Of a stretch of 64,000 nt of DNA, positions 9,800 through 22,027 are shown piece by piece. The translations under genes were made by a program, and so were the position numbers. Each line of letters opens with the position of its first letter. The stretch's first letter is position 1. The stretch spans positions 113,721,201 through 113,785,200 of the forward strand of contig CM022300.1 in the NCBI GenBank assembly GCA_011799875.1, written 5' to 3'. Origin of the DNA: Thinopyrum elongatum. Lineage: Eukaryota > Streptophyta > Magnoliopsida > Poales > Poaceae. The notes under the pieces were generated by a model that did not search any database, was not told the DNA's origin, and saw nothing but the letters and a program-made list of their open reading frames with translations.

Positions 9800-11343
9800 T
9801 GTGACGACCCTGGCTTAATCGTGCAATAACCATACACGCAAGTGCGCACGATCAAGCCTAAGGACTCACTTGAAGATATCACAACACAACTCTAAAACAT
9901 AAATAAAGTCATACAAGCTTTATATTACAAGCCTGGGCCTCGAGGGCTCGAATACATAGCTCGATGGTATACAAGTGTCAGCGGAAGCATCAGATATCTG
10001 GGTACAGATATAACAAAGTTACAGATAGGCCTTTAAGAAGGCAGGGTAAAATAAAACACTACGATCGAAAGGCGTAGGCCTCCTGCCTAGGACCCTCCGA
10101 ACTTACTCCTGGTCGTCGGTCGGCTCCTCGTAGTAGTACTCGCCGGGAGGGTAGTAGTAATAGTAGCCGTCGGCGGGGGCAGCTGGCTATGGGGCTCCGT
10201 CATCTGGTTGCGACAATTGGATATGGGGAGAAAAAAAAAGCAAAGCAACCATGAGTACTCATCCGAAGTACTCAGCAAGCAAGGATCGACACTACATATG
10301 CAACATTATCAAAGGAGGCTGTATATGTGGACTGGGCTGCAGAAATGCCAGAATAGAGAGGAAGGCCTAGTCCTATCGAAGACTAGCATCTTCAAGCATC
10401 TTCATCGGTCTTGCAGCATTAGAAGAGTGTAGATTAACATAATGTAAAGTAGTAGTAATGTTATCAACCTTGCCCAGAGATCCTTCCTCGACTCCCTGCG
10501 AGAAAGCAATCCTAGAGCCATACTATCCAGTATCATCTCAAGTCACCAGTTCTAGTCGTACCGATCGAGATACAACTCCGAGTGTCCGTTACCGTAGGAC
10601 AGGCTATCGATAGATTTTTTTCTTCCCTGAAGGGGTGCACCAACTTACCCACCATGCTCAATTAACTCCGGTCAGACACACTTTTCTGGGTCATGCCCAG
10701 CCTTGGCCAAACGATACGCCGCAACCCGACCTAGGCTTAAAAGATAGGTCAGCACGCCGGACTAAACCTATGCCCCAGGGGTCTTGGGCCATCGCCCTGG
10801 GATCTCTTGCACGTTGCGTGGGCGGCCAAAAACAGACCTAGCAACCCCTTATACAAGCGCGGTTGCATTCCAGTCCAATCCAGCGTGTGCCGCTCCACGC
10901 TGACGTCTATTAAGCTTCGGCTGATGTATACGATGCAGAACGCCCATACTATGCCCACGTGATGGTTAGTGCTATCAAGCCAGAGGCCCCTTGGATCGAA
11001 TATCCAAATCGTTAGTGGATTGGGAGTGCGGTAACGAGCAGAGACTCACGATCGATGTGACCCCGTCGCCCTGTCTCGAGAACTTGCGACAAGGGCTAAG
11101 AATGCCCGGCCACACCTCGTATTCATCGCACGGGCATCGTCCAGGTCCACCCGACTCTCGCAAGACCGTCGGGAACTCAGGTCCACTTCTACGGGGTGGT
11201 ACCGCCTGTCCCTCTAGTCCTGCAGTATAAGTATCTCTCACGGGTACCCCTTAGGGCCGACCCATCCTTATCCAGTTTAATTAGTATCAACAGTAATGTA
11301 AAGGCATCCGTGTGGCCACCACATCAAGAAGGAACCCGAGGCA

Positions 11344-11538
11344 TCACCCTCGTTGGATTCCCACCTGATGTAAACATTAAGGTGAACTAAAGAGGCATCA
11401 CCCTCGAGGTCCACACTTGAGCAGTTGCACGACGACGTCGTTATCGGGGGTGGTGTAGGAGGAATCACCCTCGCTGACCACGACCGATTAACTAACCTAC
11501 AAGGTTATCATCAGAAGTGCTGACGAGGTATCACCCTC
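11344..11538. repeat. Four spaced TCACCCTC boxes in long LTR copy A
   Basis: The box occurs at 11344-11351, 11398-11405, 11465-11472 and 11531-11538, spaced 54, 67 and 66 bp. Each is preceded by a purine-rich 'gag(g)nn' block. The second LTR copy keeps all four boxes with nearly the same spacing, although the DNA between them has changed more. The function is unknown; regularly spaced protein binding is one possibility. Confidence 0.7.
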
Positions 11539-12724
11539 GGCACTCGATAGTAACCCCGTAGTGTCGAGTAACTAAGGGGGGGGGGAAGTGATGTGCGGTG
11601 CCGGGGCCTGGTCTTCGATCCCGTTGATCGGGTCTTCTGATAATCCAGCGGGGCAGTCGGGACAAAGTGGGAGTCTCTGATGGGTCTCTACCCAATCTAT
11701 ACTAAACAGTTTAGGATAAGCAAGTAGGTAGCAACAACAGGTTACAATAAACAGGCTATGCAACAGAAATAGGATAATAGTAACAGCAGCATCTTCTAAT
11801 GCATGCATAAGAGAGAAGAGAATAGGCGATATCGGAATGTTCAAAAGGGGGGTGCTTGCCTGGAAGCTCTGCGGCAAGGGTCTGGTCGTCAGGGGTGTAG
11901 TCGACCTCCGGAGCTGCGTCGGCCTCGGGGACTACGTCGGTGCCGAGGTCTACCGAGAGAGAAGAGGGGGAAGAAACAAATAAATACACAACAAACATAT
12001 GCAACACAGAGCATGCTATGCTAACGTGTAGTGCAGGGTTGCCTAAAAACATGTCTATCCAATTTAGTTATTTTAGGATTAAAGTAGGATTTATTAACCC
12101 GTGTATATGCACTGTCCATCTACCGGAATCAGGCTCAAAGTTATGGGTTCTCCTACGTAGGGGGTTCCGACATGGAAATAGACAACACGATCAGATTCAT
12201 CTCGTCGTTCTGTGTAACTTTCATGTAGAAAGTTTTTCGATCTGAGCTACGGTTTAATTTCTACGATTTTATAAAGATTTTAGTATTTTCTGGAAATTCT
12301 GGAATTAATACTAATTCGAAAATAAAGATTAAATTGCTACGTGCACACACAAAGTGTACACAGCAAAGCAGCACAGAGGCTGACAATGGGCCTAGTCAAC
12401 TGCACAGTCAGCAGTTGACTGGGTCAGCGTTGACTGGACAGTGGGTCCAGTGGGACCCACCTGTCATTGACTAGGTCAATCCTAGTCAATGGTTGACTAG
12501 TCATCTGGGTCCAGTGGGACCCAGTGGTCAGTCACTGTTAGTTTAACAGGGTTTTAGACTAACCTAAATACCTTAATTAAGCTGTGGGCCCAGTCTGTCA
12601 GTGGGTCAGTTAGTTAGTAATCTAGTTAGCACTAATACTAACACTACAGTACAGGGCCCACTGTCAGTGGCTGTTAGCCGTATGGTTAGTCCCTAACCAC
12701 CTGACAGGTGGGCCGGCCTGTGTT

Positions 12725-13684
12725 TTGAACGCCGGCGCGTGCGGAGGTTCTCCGGCGACCACAAAGAGCGGCGGCGGTGCTCGGGATTCGCCTATGGGCG
12801 ACGGATTTGAGCGCGGCTTGCGGCTACAGATGGCTGGCGCTTGTGCGCATCCAATGGGACAAGCGGGAGGTCGTGGGGTGGCCGGAGTTGAGAACGCCAG
12901 CGACCTGGGCGGCGACCAGAGCTCGGCTGAGCATGGGCTCGTGGCGACGGCGCGCTAGCGGGCGAAGTGAGGGGCGCAATAGCTTCCTAGGGTCTCCAGA
13001 AGCTCGAGCATGAGCTCGGATGCGGCGTATACACGCTATAACGACGACGGTGACTAGGCAGGCGGCGGTGAGCTCACGGCAATGGCAGAAACGGGCGCCC
13101 CGGGCGCGTAGGAAGGCAAAAAGAGAGGGAAGGAAGAGTGGAGCTCGTAGTGGGCACGAAGGTGAGCTCATGGAGGACCGAGAGGAGCTGGGGACGACGA
13201 ATCGCCGGCGAGCAGTGGCGGAGTCCGGCGGCATGGAGCGAGGCCGATCCGGCGGAGGGAAGCTCCCCGGCTCGAGCTGAACAGTGGAGACGGCATGGAG
13301 GAGCGTAGCGGAGCTCCTGGGCAGCAGTGGGTGGCACGGGGAGGCACCGGTGTACGAGAACGACGAGGCAGCGGCGATGGCTCCATTCGGTGGAGCAAAG
13401 CAGAGAGGGGGAGAGAGGCGAGCGAGGGAGAAGCAAGGAGGAGGGGGGAGATTGGATGAGGAGGTCCAAGGGGAATGGACGAGCAGGTCCTTATCCCCTC
13501 GCCCAGCCTGCTCTCGTCGCGGTGTCGAGCGGTGACCGGCGCGAGCGCAGTCGTCCTTGGGGGAGACGACACCAAGGCGAGGTAGGTGGAGGAGGCCTGC
13601 TGGGCTGCCTAGGCCACACTGTGGCTTCGGCCCAGGGCCAGGTAAGCCTCTGCCCTTTTGTTTATTTTCTGTTTTCCATTTAGC
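12725..13684. other. GC-rich segment of long LTR copy A with open frames on both strands
   Basis: This segment is very GC-rich and purine-biased on the plus strand, so long open frames (up to about 136 codons) exist in several frames on both strands at once. None has a recognisable domain, and the products are low-complexity Arg/Gly/Ser/Pro-rich. A similar segment lies at the matching place in copy B (54290-55230). I treat it as LTR sequence and call no gene. The segment ends near 13640 with 'ccaggtaagcct', which looks like a splice donor and may matter if the LTR is transcribed. Confidence 0.55.
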
Positions 13685-14120
13685 TAATATACAGAGAGGG
13701 TTAGTAATTTTTATGGGCTGCTAAACATTTTTAGAAAAATGTGTGACTTGGCCCAAAATATCCTTTGCTATTTATGGCACTGCCACAAACATTTTGGATA
13801 CTAGAAGAAGTTATTTGGAATTTTCATTAATGAAATAGCATTTAAAAATGCTGGAACTGCTCTGAATTAATTGCTGCTGTTCATCTTGCACAAGAGTGAA
13901 GTTGTTTTCCTTAACAAATAATTGTTATGGAATTTTTTGTCAAATGATGAACATTTTTCTAGCAAGTTTTGAGCAACTTCATTTTGCACTGTGAATTTGA
14001 ATTCTTTTCTGAGAGAAATTTGAATTGAAGTGTTTGAACGCTATGATCAAGCATTGCAAATGAAGATGACTTGGCACATTAATTAGCTTGATGACAGGGT
14101 TAACATCTGGGGATGTTACA

Positions 14121-17100
14121 AAGATCATGGTGCTACTTTGAAGCACAAGTGTGGTAAAAGGATAGTAGCATTGCCCCTTCTCTCTTTTCTCTCATTTTTT
14201 TCTTTTTTTATTTGGGCTTCTTTGGCCTCTTTTATTTTTGTAAAAGTCCGGAGACTCATCCCAACTTGTGAGGGAATCATAGCTTCCATCATCCTTTCCT
14301 CACACGGGACAATGCTCTAATAATGATGATCATCACACTTTTATTTACTTACAACTCAAGAATTACAACTCGATACTTAGAACAAAAATATGACTCTATA
14401 TGAATGCCTCCGGCGGTGTACCGGGATGTGCAATGATCTAGCATAGCAATGACATCAAAAAATGGACAAGCCATGAAAACATCATGCTAGCTATCTTACG
14501 ATCATGCAAAGCAATATGACAATGATGAAGCGTGTCATAATAAACGGAATGGTGAAAGTTGCATGGCAATATATCTCGGAATGGCTATGGAAATGCCATA
14601 ATAGGTAGGTATGGTGGCTGTTTTGAGGAGGTTATATGGTGGGTTTAATGCACCGGCGAGAATTGCACGGTACTAGAGAGGCTAGCAATGGTGGAAGGGT
14701 GAGAGTGCGTATAATCCATGGACTCAACATTGGTCATAAAGAACTCACATACTTGTTGCAAAAATTTATTAGCTATCGAAATAAAGTACTACACGCATGC
14801 TCCTAGGGGGATAGATTGGTAGGAAAAGACCATCGTTCGTCCCCGACCGCCACTCATAAGGAAGACAATCAATAAATAAATCATGCTCCGACTTCATCAC
14901 ATAACGGTTCACCATACGTGCATGCTATGGGAATCACAAACTTTAACACAAGTATTTATACCAATCCACAATTACTCACTAGCATGACTCTAATATCACC
15001 ATCTTTATATCTCAAAACAAATGCAAGGAATCAAACTTCTCATAGTATTCAACGCTCTTTATATGAAAGTTTTTATTATATCCCTCTTGGATGCCTATCA
15101 TATTAGGAATAAATTCATAACCTAAGAAAATTGCCATGCTGTTTAGAGACTCTCAAAATAATATAAGTGAAGCATGAGAATTCAACAATTTCTATAAAAT
15201 AAAGCCACCACCGTGCTCTAAAAAGATATAACTGAAGCACTAGAGCAAATTGCCTAGCTCAAAAGATATAAGTGAAGCACATAGAGTATTCTAATAAATC
15301 ACGATTCATGTGTTTCCCTCTCAAAAGGTGTGTATAGCAAGGATGATTGTGTCAAACTAAAAATCAAAGACTCATATCATACAAGACACTCCAAGCAAAA
15401 CACATCTCATGTGGTGAATAAAAATATAGCCTCAAGTAAATTTACCGATGGATTGAAGACGAAAGAGGGGATGCCATCTGGGGCTTCCCCAAGCTTAGAT
15501 GCTTGGTTGTCCTTGAATATTACCTTGGGGTGCCTTGGGAATCCCCAAGCTTAGGCTCTTTCCACTCCTTATTCCATAGTCCATCAAATCTCTACCCAAA
15601 ACTTGAAAACTTCACAACAGAAAACTCAACAGAAAACTCATGAGATCCGTTAGTATAAGAAAATAAATCACCACTTTTTGGTACTGTTGTGAACTCATTC
15701 TTTATTTATATTGGTGTAATACCTACTGTATTCCAACTTTTCCATGGTTCATGCCCCCCGATACTACCCGTAGATTCATCAAAATAAGCAAACAACACAT
15801 AGAAAACAGAATCTGTCAAAAACAGAAAGTCTGTAGCAATCTGTAAACTTCGTATACTTATGTAACTCCAAAAATTCTGAAAAAAGAGGGAAGCCTGGAA
15901 AATTTGTATATAAATCTTGTGTTAAAAATTCATATCAAAATCATGTTTCTGTGATTGTTTAAAATTTTTTTAGTGAGCATAAAAGTTTCTGTTTTTCAGC
16001 AAGATCAAATCAACTATCACCATAAGCCATCCCAAAGGTCTTACTTGGCTCAAACACTAATTAAAACACCAAAACACAATTACTACAGAGGTAATAATGT
16101 GTATTTATTGAAGAACAGAACCAAAAACATAAAACATAAAAATAAAATTGGGTTTGCCTCCCAACAAGCGCTATTGTTTAACGCCCCTAGATAGGCATAA
16201 AACAAAGATCTAGGTATTGTCATAATAGTAAGGGAGATCATCCATGCTCATCTCATACTCCCTTCTTTCAGCGGCAAGTTTCCTTTGTGGTAAGCAAAAA
16301 TAATCAAAAGGGCTAAATTTAATAGGATAAGGATCCCTAAGATCAAGTTTGGGAGGAATAAGTTCCTCCTTCGGCCCCCTGTATTTATAATCAACTCGTC
16401 ATTATAAGCGTTCCTTTGGTGGAACGTCATAAGCCTATCTCTTAACACGAACCCTGATCCATTGTTTTGTATAGAAAAATTATCATTGAGTTCAGAAATC
16501 TTATCAACCAAAACCTCAGTAGGGTCCCTTTTTCTCAAATTTTCATTATAGGCAACATAATTGGGAGATTACAATCTCATTATGTCCTCTTGATTAAAAA
16601 GGATCTCCTCTATGGGGGGACAACCACCATTTATTTTATAATGAGCAAAAATTTCTCTAGCTTCTTTCATGATGAATCTAAACTCATGAGCTAGAAATAT
16701 AGTAGCAGCGCGCTTAACGGAAGGATGCTGAATATTAGAGAACTTTAGAAAAATCCTTTGTATGCATGGATGCATGTCAACAAATTGTCTTTCGAGTTCA
16801 ATTATGAGCAAAGTTATTGCATCCGCAAGACTATTAGTTTTATTAAGAATAGATCCTCCTAGCGTAGGTAGCGTACCGGCACAAGTAAAGAAATCTTGAA
16901 TAACAACTTTTCCAATAATATTACTGCTACCTACACGAAGTTTTTTTGTGTGTATGATAGTAGGCTCTTCTTCATGAGGATCATTATTAGCAAAATCATT
17001 GAACTTTCCCCCAACATTATTACTATCCTTTTCAATAATAACCTACCCAGATTCAGGCATGGTGTCAAGAAACCGATCTAGCAAACAAGCAACCAAAAAG

Positions 17101-17269
17101 CAAACGAAAAGACAAACGAAAGAACGGCGAAGAAAAAAGGTAAATCTTTTTGTGTTTTTCTAAAAATGTTTTAGAAGTGGGGGAGAGGAAAATGAGAGGC
17201 AAATGGCAAATAATGTAATGCAAGAGATGAGAGTTTATGGTGGGTACTTGGAAGGCTTGATGTAGAACC
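14121..17269 (-). mobile_element. Internal region 1, remainder
   Basis: After the duplicated AAGAT the Athila-type internal sequence resumes. From 14126 to about 16145 it is AT-rich and non-coding, with two polypurine-like 14-mers on the minus strand (15483-15496 and 15539-15552, each with one change). A conserved junction block (about 16145-16205, 'gcctcccaacaagcgct') separates the non-coding part from the coding module at 16248-17059. Confidence 0.75.
16248..17059 (-). pseudogene. Element-encoded transmembrane-protein ORF in the gag position, broken
   Basis: Reading down from an ATG at 17057-17059, about 210 bases inside the primer-binding site, one frame runs to a stop at 16248. It is interrupted by only two in-frame stops, TAG five codons in (17042-17044) and TAA near 16569. 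The predicted product of about 270 residues is hydrophilic for most of its length, for example NNDPHEEEPTIIHTKKL and HPCIQRIFLKFSNIQHPSVK. It ends with one strong membrane span, LILGILILLNLALLIIFA, and a short basic tail. It lacks gag features: no capsid major-homology block and no CCHC zinc knuckle. It sits where gag should be in a family whose relatives here carry gag-protease. Function unknown; an envelope-like or accessory membrane role is only a guess. Confidence 0.6.
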
Positions 17270-17287
17270 TCCCCGGCAACGGCGCTA
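17270..17287 (-). promoter_or_regulatory. Primer-binding site of internal region 1
   Basis: On the minus strand this reads TAGCGCCGTTGCCGGGGA, one base different from the TGGCGCCGTTGCCGGGGA type site used by Sabrina-like elements, and begins about a dozen bases after the LTR. It fixes the orientation as minus and marks LTR-2 as the 5' LTR of this unit. The G-to-A change would weaken tRNA priming. Confidence 0.75.
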
Positions 17288-17299
17288 GAAATTCTTCCT

Positions 17300-18881
17300 T
17301 CTACTTCTTAAGCTTGCGTTGGTTTTTCCCTTGAAGAGGAAAGGGTGATGCAACAAAGTAGAGATAAGTATTTCCCTCAGTTTGAGAACCAAGGTATCAA
17401 TCCAGTAGGAGGTACATGCAAGTCTTTAATCTATGCACATGCACAAACAATCAAACACTTGCACCCAACGCGATAAAGGGGTTGTCAATCCCTTCACGGT
17501 CACTTGCAAGGATGAGATCTGATAGAGATAGATATAAAAGATTACTAAAATGTAAAAGAAAATAAAAGTAAATAAATTGCAGCAAGGTATTTTTGGGTTT
17601 TTTGGTTTACAGATCTGAAAATATATGATGGAAAATAGACCCGGGGGCCATAGGTTTCACTAGAGGCTTCTCTCTTGAAAGAAAACATACGGTGGGTGAA
17701 CAAATTGCTGTCGAGCAATTGATAGAAAAGCGCAAAGTTATGACGATATCTAAGGCAATGATTATGAATATAGGCATCACGTCCATGTCAAGTAGACCGA
17801 CTCCTGCCTGCATCTACTACTATTACTCCACACATCGACCGCTATCCAGCATGCATCTAGAGTATTAAGTTCATAAGAACGGAGTAACGCCTTAAGTAAG
17901 ATGACATGATGTAGAGGGACAAACTCAAGCAATATGATGAAAACCCAATCTTTTTATCCTTGATGGCAACAATACAATACGTGCCTCGCTACCACTACTT
18001 TGTCACTGGGTGAGGACACCGCAAGATTGAACCCAAAACTAAGCAGCTCTCCCATTGCAAGAAGAACCAATCTAGTTGGCCAAACCAAACCGATAATTCG
18101 AAGAGAAATACAAAGATATCAAATCATGCAAATAAGAATTCAGAAAAGACTCAAATAATATTCATAGATAATCTGATCATAAATCCACAATTCATCGGAT
18201 CTCAAAAACACACCGCAAAAGAATATTACATCGGATAGATCTCCAAGAACATCGAGGAGAACATTGTATTGAAGATTAAAGAGAGAGAAGAAGCCATCTA
18301 GCTACTAGCTATGGACCCGTAGGTCTGTGGTAAACTACCCACGCTTCATCAGAAGGGTAATATGGTTGATGTAGAAGCCCTCCGTGATCGAATTTCCCTC
18401 CGGCAAGGTGCCGGAAAAGGCCCCAAGATGGGATCTCACGGGAACAGAAGGTTATGGCGGCGGAAAAGTATTTTGGTGGATGCTTCTGGTGGTTTGGGTA
18501 TATTTGGGAATTTATAGTGCTTGTTTTAGGGTTAGGGGACTCCCGAGGGGCCCACAAGCCCTCAGGGCGCCCCCCTAGGGCGCGCCCCTGAGGCTTGTGG
18601 CCTCCTCGGGGATCTTCTGGCCCTCTTTCCAAGTTACGTGGGTGTCTTCTGGTCCAGGAAAAATCATCGTGAAAGTTTTATTCCGTTTGGACTCCGTTTG
18701 ATATTCCTTTTCTGTAAAACTCAAAAACAAGGAAAAAACAAAAACTGGCACTGGGCTCTAGGTTAATAAGTTAGTCCCAAAAATAATATAAAATAGCATA
18801 TTAATGCATATAAAACATCCAAAACAGATAATATAATAACATGGAACAATAAAAAATTATAGATACAATGGAGACGTATCA
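17300..18881 (-). mobile_element. Athila-type LTR shared by two units (LTR-2)
   Basis: It begins (minus) TGATACGTCTCCATTGTATC at 18881 and is about 1.58 kb, very close to LTR-1 through its whole length, including the hairpin. One end touches a primer-binding site (17270-17287) and the other a polypurine side (18882 onward, agcatccctaagctt). It therefore belongs structurally to both neighbouring internal regions. Confidence 0.8.
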
Positions 18882-21800
18882 AGCATCCCTAAGCTTAATT
18901 CCTACTCATCCTCGAGTAGGTAAATGATAAATACAGAATTTTTGATGTGGAATGCTACCTAACATATTTATCCATGTAATCTTCTTTATTGTGGCATGAA
19001 TATTCAGATCCATAAGATTCAAAACAAAAGTTTAATATTGACATAAAAACAATAATACTTCAAGCATACTAATAAAGCAATCATGTCTTCTCAAAATAAC
19101 ATGGCCAAAGAAAGTTATCCCTACAAAATCATTAATCCATTCATGAAACACACTGAAATATTAGCTACATCCAATGCACAAGTATGACAATAGTGTTCCC
19201 TAGTTGGTGCTTTATAAGAGAGATGGAGACTCAATAAAAATAAAAATTGCATAAAAGTAAATAGATAGGCCCTTCGCAGAGGGAAGCAGATATTTGTAGA
19301 GGTGCCAGAGCTCATAGCTTAAATTGAGAGATAAAATTGTTTTGAGAGGCATGCTTTTCCTATCAACGAATATGACCGAGAATTCCCAATATCTTCCATG
19401 CTAGGTAAATCATAGGCGGTTCCCAAACATAAAATAAAGTTTATTTCCTTTTCCACCATCCTTTCACAATCCATGGCTAGCCGTATGCACGGGTGCCTTC
19501 CATACCAACACTTTCCAAGGAAGTTATTATGAACAACATATATAATTTTTTTCATTACGGGACTGGGCATCCCTATTACCTTCCACACTCTCGTGCAATG
19601 ACAAGTGAATAAACACTCATCTTGAGAATAACATACCTAGCATGGAAAATATTGGCCATCCCCTGCCGCTTCATGAGCAGTACGGGCACACACAAAGGAA
19701 ATTCATTTTGAAAATTAGAGTTGGCACATAAAAATTTACTTGGAACGACATGGAAATACCGCATATAGGTAGGTATGGTGGACTCATTTGGCACAACTTT
19801 GGTTTTATGGAGTTGGATGCACAAGCAGTATTCCCGCTTAGTACAAATGAAGGCTAGCAAATAGATTGAGAAGGGACCAACCAAAAAACTAAAACGATCA
19901 TAAACGACCATTGAACATAACTAACATTGAATAATGCACCACAAGTAGGATGTAACTTCATTGCATAACTATTGACTTTCGTGCTTGCATAGGGAATCAC
20001 AAACCTTAACACCAATATTCTTACTAAAGCATAATTACTCACCAACATGACTCACATATTACTATCTCCATATTGCAAAACTACTGCAAGGAATCAAATT
20101 TTAATATCCAATGATCTTCATGGAATACAAGACGCTCCAAGAAAAACCCATGAGATGTGACGAATAAAAATATAGCTCCAAGTAAAATTACCGATGGTCA
20201 TTAGAAGAAAGAGGGGATGCTTCCGAGGCATCCCCAAGCTTAGTTGCTTGGTACTCCTTGAATATTACCTTGGGGTGCCATGGGCATCCCTAAGCTTAGG
20301 CTCTTTTCACTCCTTATTCCTTCATCCATCGTGATCTCACCCAAAACTTGAAAACTTCAATCACACAAAACATAACAAAACCTTCGTGAGATCCGTTAGT
20401 ATAATAAAGCAAATCACCACTTTAAATACTGTTGCAAACCCTTTCATATTTTATTATTGCATTATACCTACTGTATTCAAACATTAACATGGCTTATAAC
20501 CCCCCAATACAATCCATAGATTCATCAAAATAAGCACACAATGCAACGAAAACAGGATCTGTCAAAAACAGAATAGTCTGTAGTAATCTGAACTTTAACC
20601 ATACTTCTGTAACTCTAAAAATTCTGAAAGATTAGAAAAACGTGGGAAATTTGTGTATCAATCATGTGTAACAAATTTAGAATTTTATCACGCTCCAGCA
20701 AATTGTAACAATTCTGCTACTGGATGCAAAAGTTTCTTTTTTCCAATAGGATCAAATCAACTATCACCCCACATAATCCTAAAGGCTTTACTTGGCACAA
20801 ACACTAATTAAAACACTAAAACACAATCATAACAGTAGCATAATTGTGTAAACACATAAAAACAGAAAAGAAAAATATTGGGTTGTCTCCCAAGAAGCGC
20901 TTTTATTTAAACCCTTTTAGCTAGGCATTGATAATTTTAATGATGCTCATATGACAGACAAGAATTGAAGCATAAAGAGAGCATCATAAAGCTTGTGAAA
21001 ATCACATTTAAGTCTAACATACTTCCTATGCATAGGAATTTTATAAGCAAACAAATTATCAAAACAAGCAAAAACTAGCATATGCAAGGAAGAAGAATAA
21101 AACATTGGCAATCTCAACATGAAGAGGGGTAATTTAGTAACATGGAAATTTCTACAACCATATTTCCCTCTCTCATAATAATTACATGTGGTATCATATT
21201 GAAATTCAACAATATAGCTATCACATAACATATTCTCTACACGATCCACATGCATGCAAAGTTGACACTCTTCCAAAATAGTGGAATTATCATCAAATAA
21301 AGTCATGACCTCTCCAAGCCCACTTTTATCAAAAATTTCATAAGGTTGATCATTCTCCAAAGTAGTGGGATCATTATTACCTAAAGTTGAAACTCTTCCA
21401 ACCCCACTTTCAATATTATTGCAAACACTATCATCAATATCATATTCATCATGAGGCTTAGATAAATTTTCAAGATCATAAGAAGAATCACCCCAATCAT
21501 GATCATTGCAATAAGTAGTGGACATAGCAAAATTATCATCCCCAAGCTTGAGGTTTTGCATATTATTAACACAATTGACATTAATAGAACTTATAATAAC
21601 ATCATTGCAATCATGCTTTTCATTCAAGGAGCTATCATGAATCACTTTATAAATTTCTTCTTTTAACACTTCATCACAATTTTCAGATTCACGAATCTCA
21701 AAAAAACTTCATAAAGATAATCTAGTGAACTCAATTCACTAGCGATTGGTTCATCATAATTGGATCTTTTAAAAAGATTAGCAAGTGGATGAGGATCTAT

Positions 21801-21998
21801 AAGCTTTTGGTTTCTGCTTTCCAATAAACATACAATTATGCCAAACAAACAAGCAAAGCAACGAAGTAAAACATTTTTGTGTTTTTCGATAAAACATTTC
21901 ACAAGTGGGGGAGATGAAAACAACAGGAAAATGGCAAATAAATTATTGCAAGGAGATGAGAGTTTATGAGTAGGTACTTGATAGATGTTGATGATGTC
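18882..21998 (-). mobile_element. Internal region 2 (Athila-type)
   Basis: This is an internal domain of 3.1 kb. The part from 18882 to about 20880 is non-coding and closely similar to the matching parts of internal region 1 and of the element at 47668. It contains polypurine-like 14-mers at 20228-20241 and 20284-20297 (minus). The junction block 'gtctcccaagaagcgctt' is at 20884-20901. The coding module lies between 20947 and about 21850. Confidence 0.75.
20947..21850 (-). pseudogene. Athila-type accessory ORF with CNYYERG and MHRK motifs, one frameshift
   Basis: The main frame (21669 to 20947, 240 codons) is acidic and asparagine-rich, with no gag, protease or polymerase motif. Near its end it has CNYYERG, then a cysteine/aromatic region, then KIPMHRKYVRLK. 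Upstream the same protein continues in another frame (LANLFKRSNYDEPIASELSS). A single extra base in a run of seven T near 21705 separates the two, so the ancestral ORF was longer by 40 codons or more. The start is not certain. The plus-strand element at 55820 encodes a relative with the same two motifs, so this is a real family and not chance. Function unknown. Confidence 0.65.
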
Positions 21999-22016
21999 TC
22001 CCCGGCAACGGGGCCA
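21999..22016 (-). promoter_or_regulatory. Primer-binding site of internal region 2
   Basis: The minus strand reads TGGCCCCGTTGCCGGGGA, the same site class as at 17270 with one change (G to C at position five). It lies about a dozen bases from the end of LTR-3 and confirms that LTR-3 is the 5' LTR of this minus-strand unit. Confidence 0.75.
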
Positions 22017-22027
22017 GAAATTCTTCA

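Larger units (their letters stand above)
9800..14120. mobile_element. Solo long LTR (4.3 kb) of a Triticeae Gypsy family, copy A
   Basis: The insertion starts TGTGACGACCC and ends GGGGATGTTACA, so it has the TG...CA ends of an LTR. It is flanked by a perfect 5-bp duplication, AAGAT (9795-9799 and 14121-14125). There is no internal domain and no second LTR, so it is a solo LTR from recombination between two LTRs, or a very long single-LTR form. A second, diverged copy of the same family is at 51601-55706. Direction is ambiguous; I favour minus, because TGTAACATCCCC read from 14120 resembles the usual start of such LTRs. Family name not assigned. Confidence 0.88.

Noticed and set aside
12725..13684. 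Several overlapping frames of 80-136 codons on both strands
   Set aside because: They are open in many frames at once because of GC and purine bias, have low-complexity products and lie inside a bounded LTR; the matching region of copy B shows different frames.
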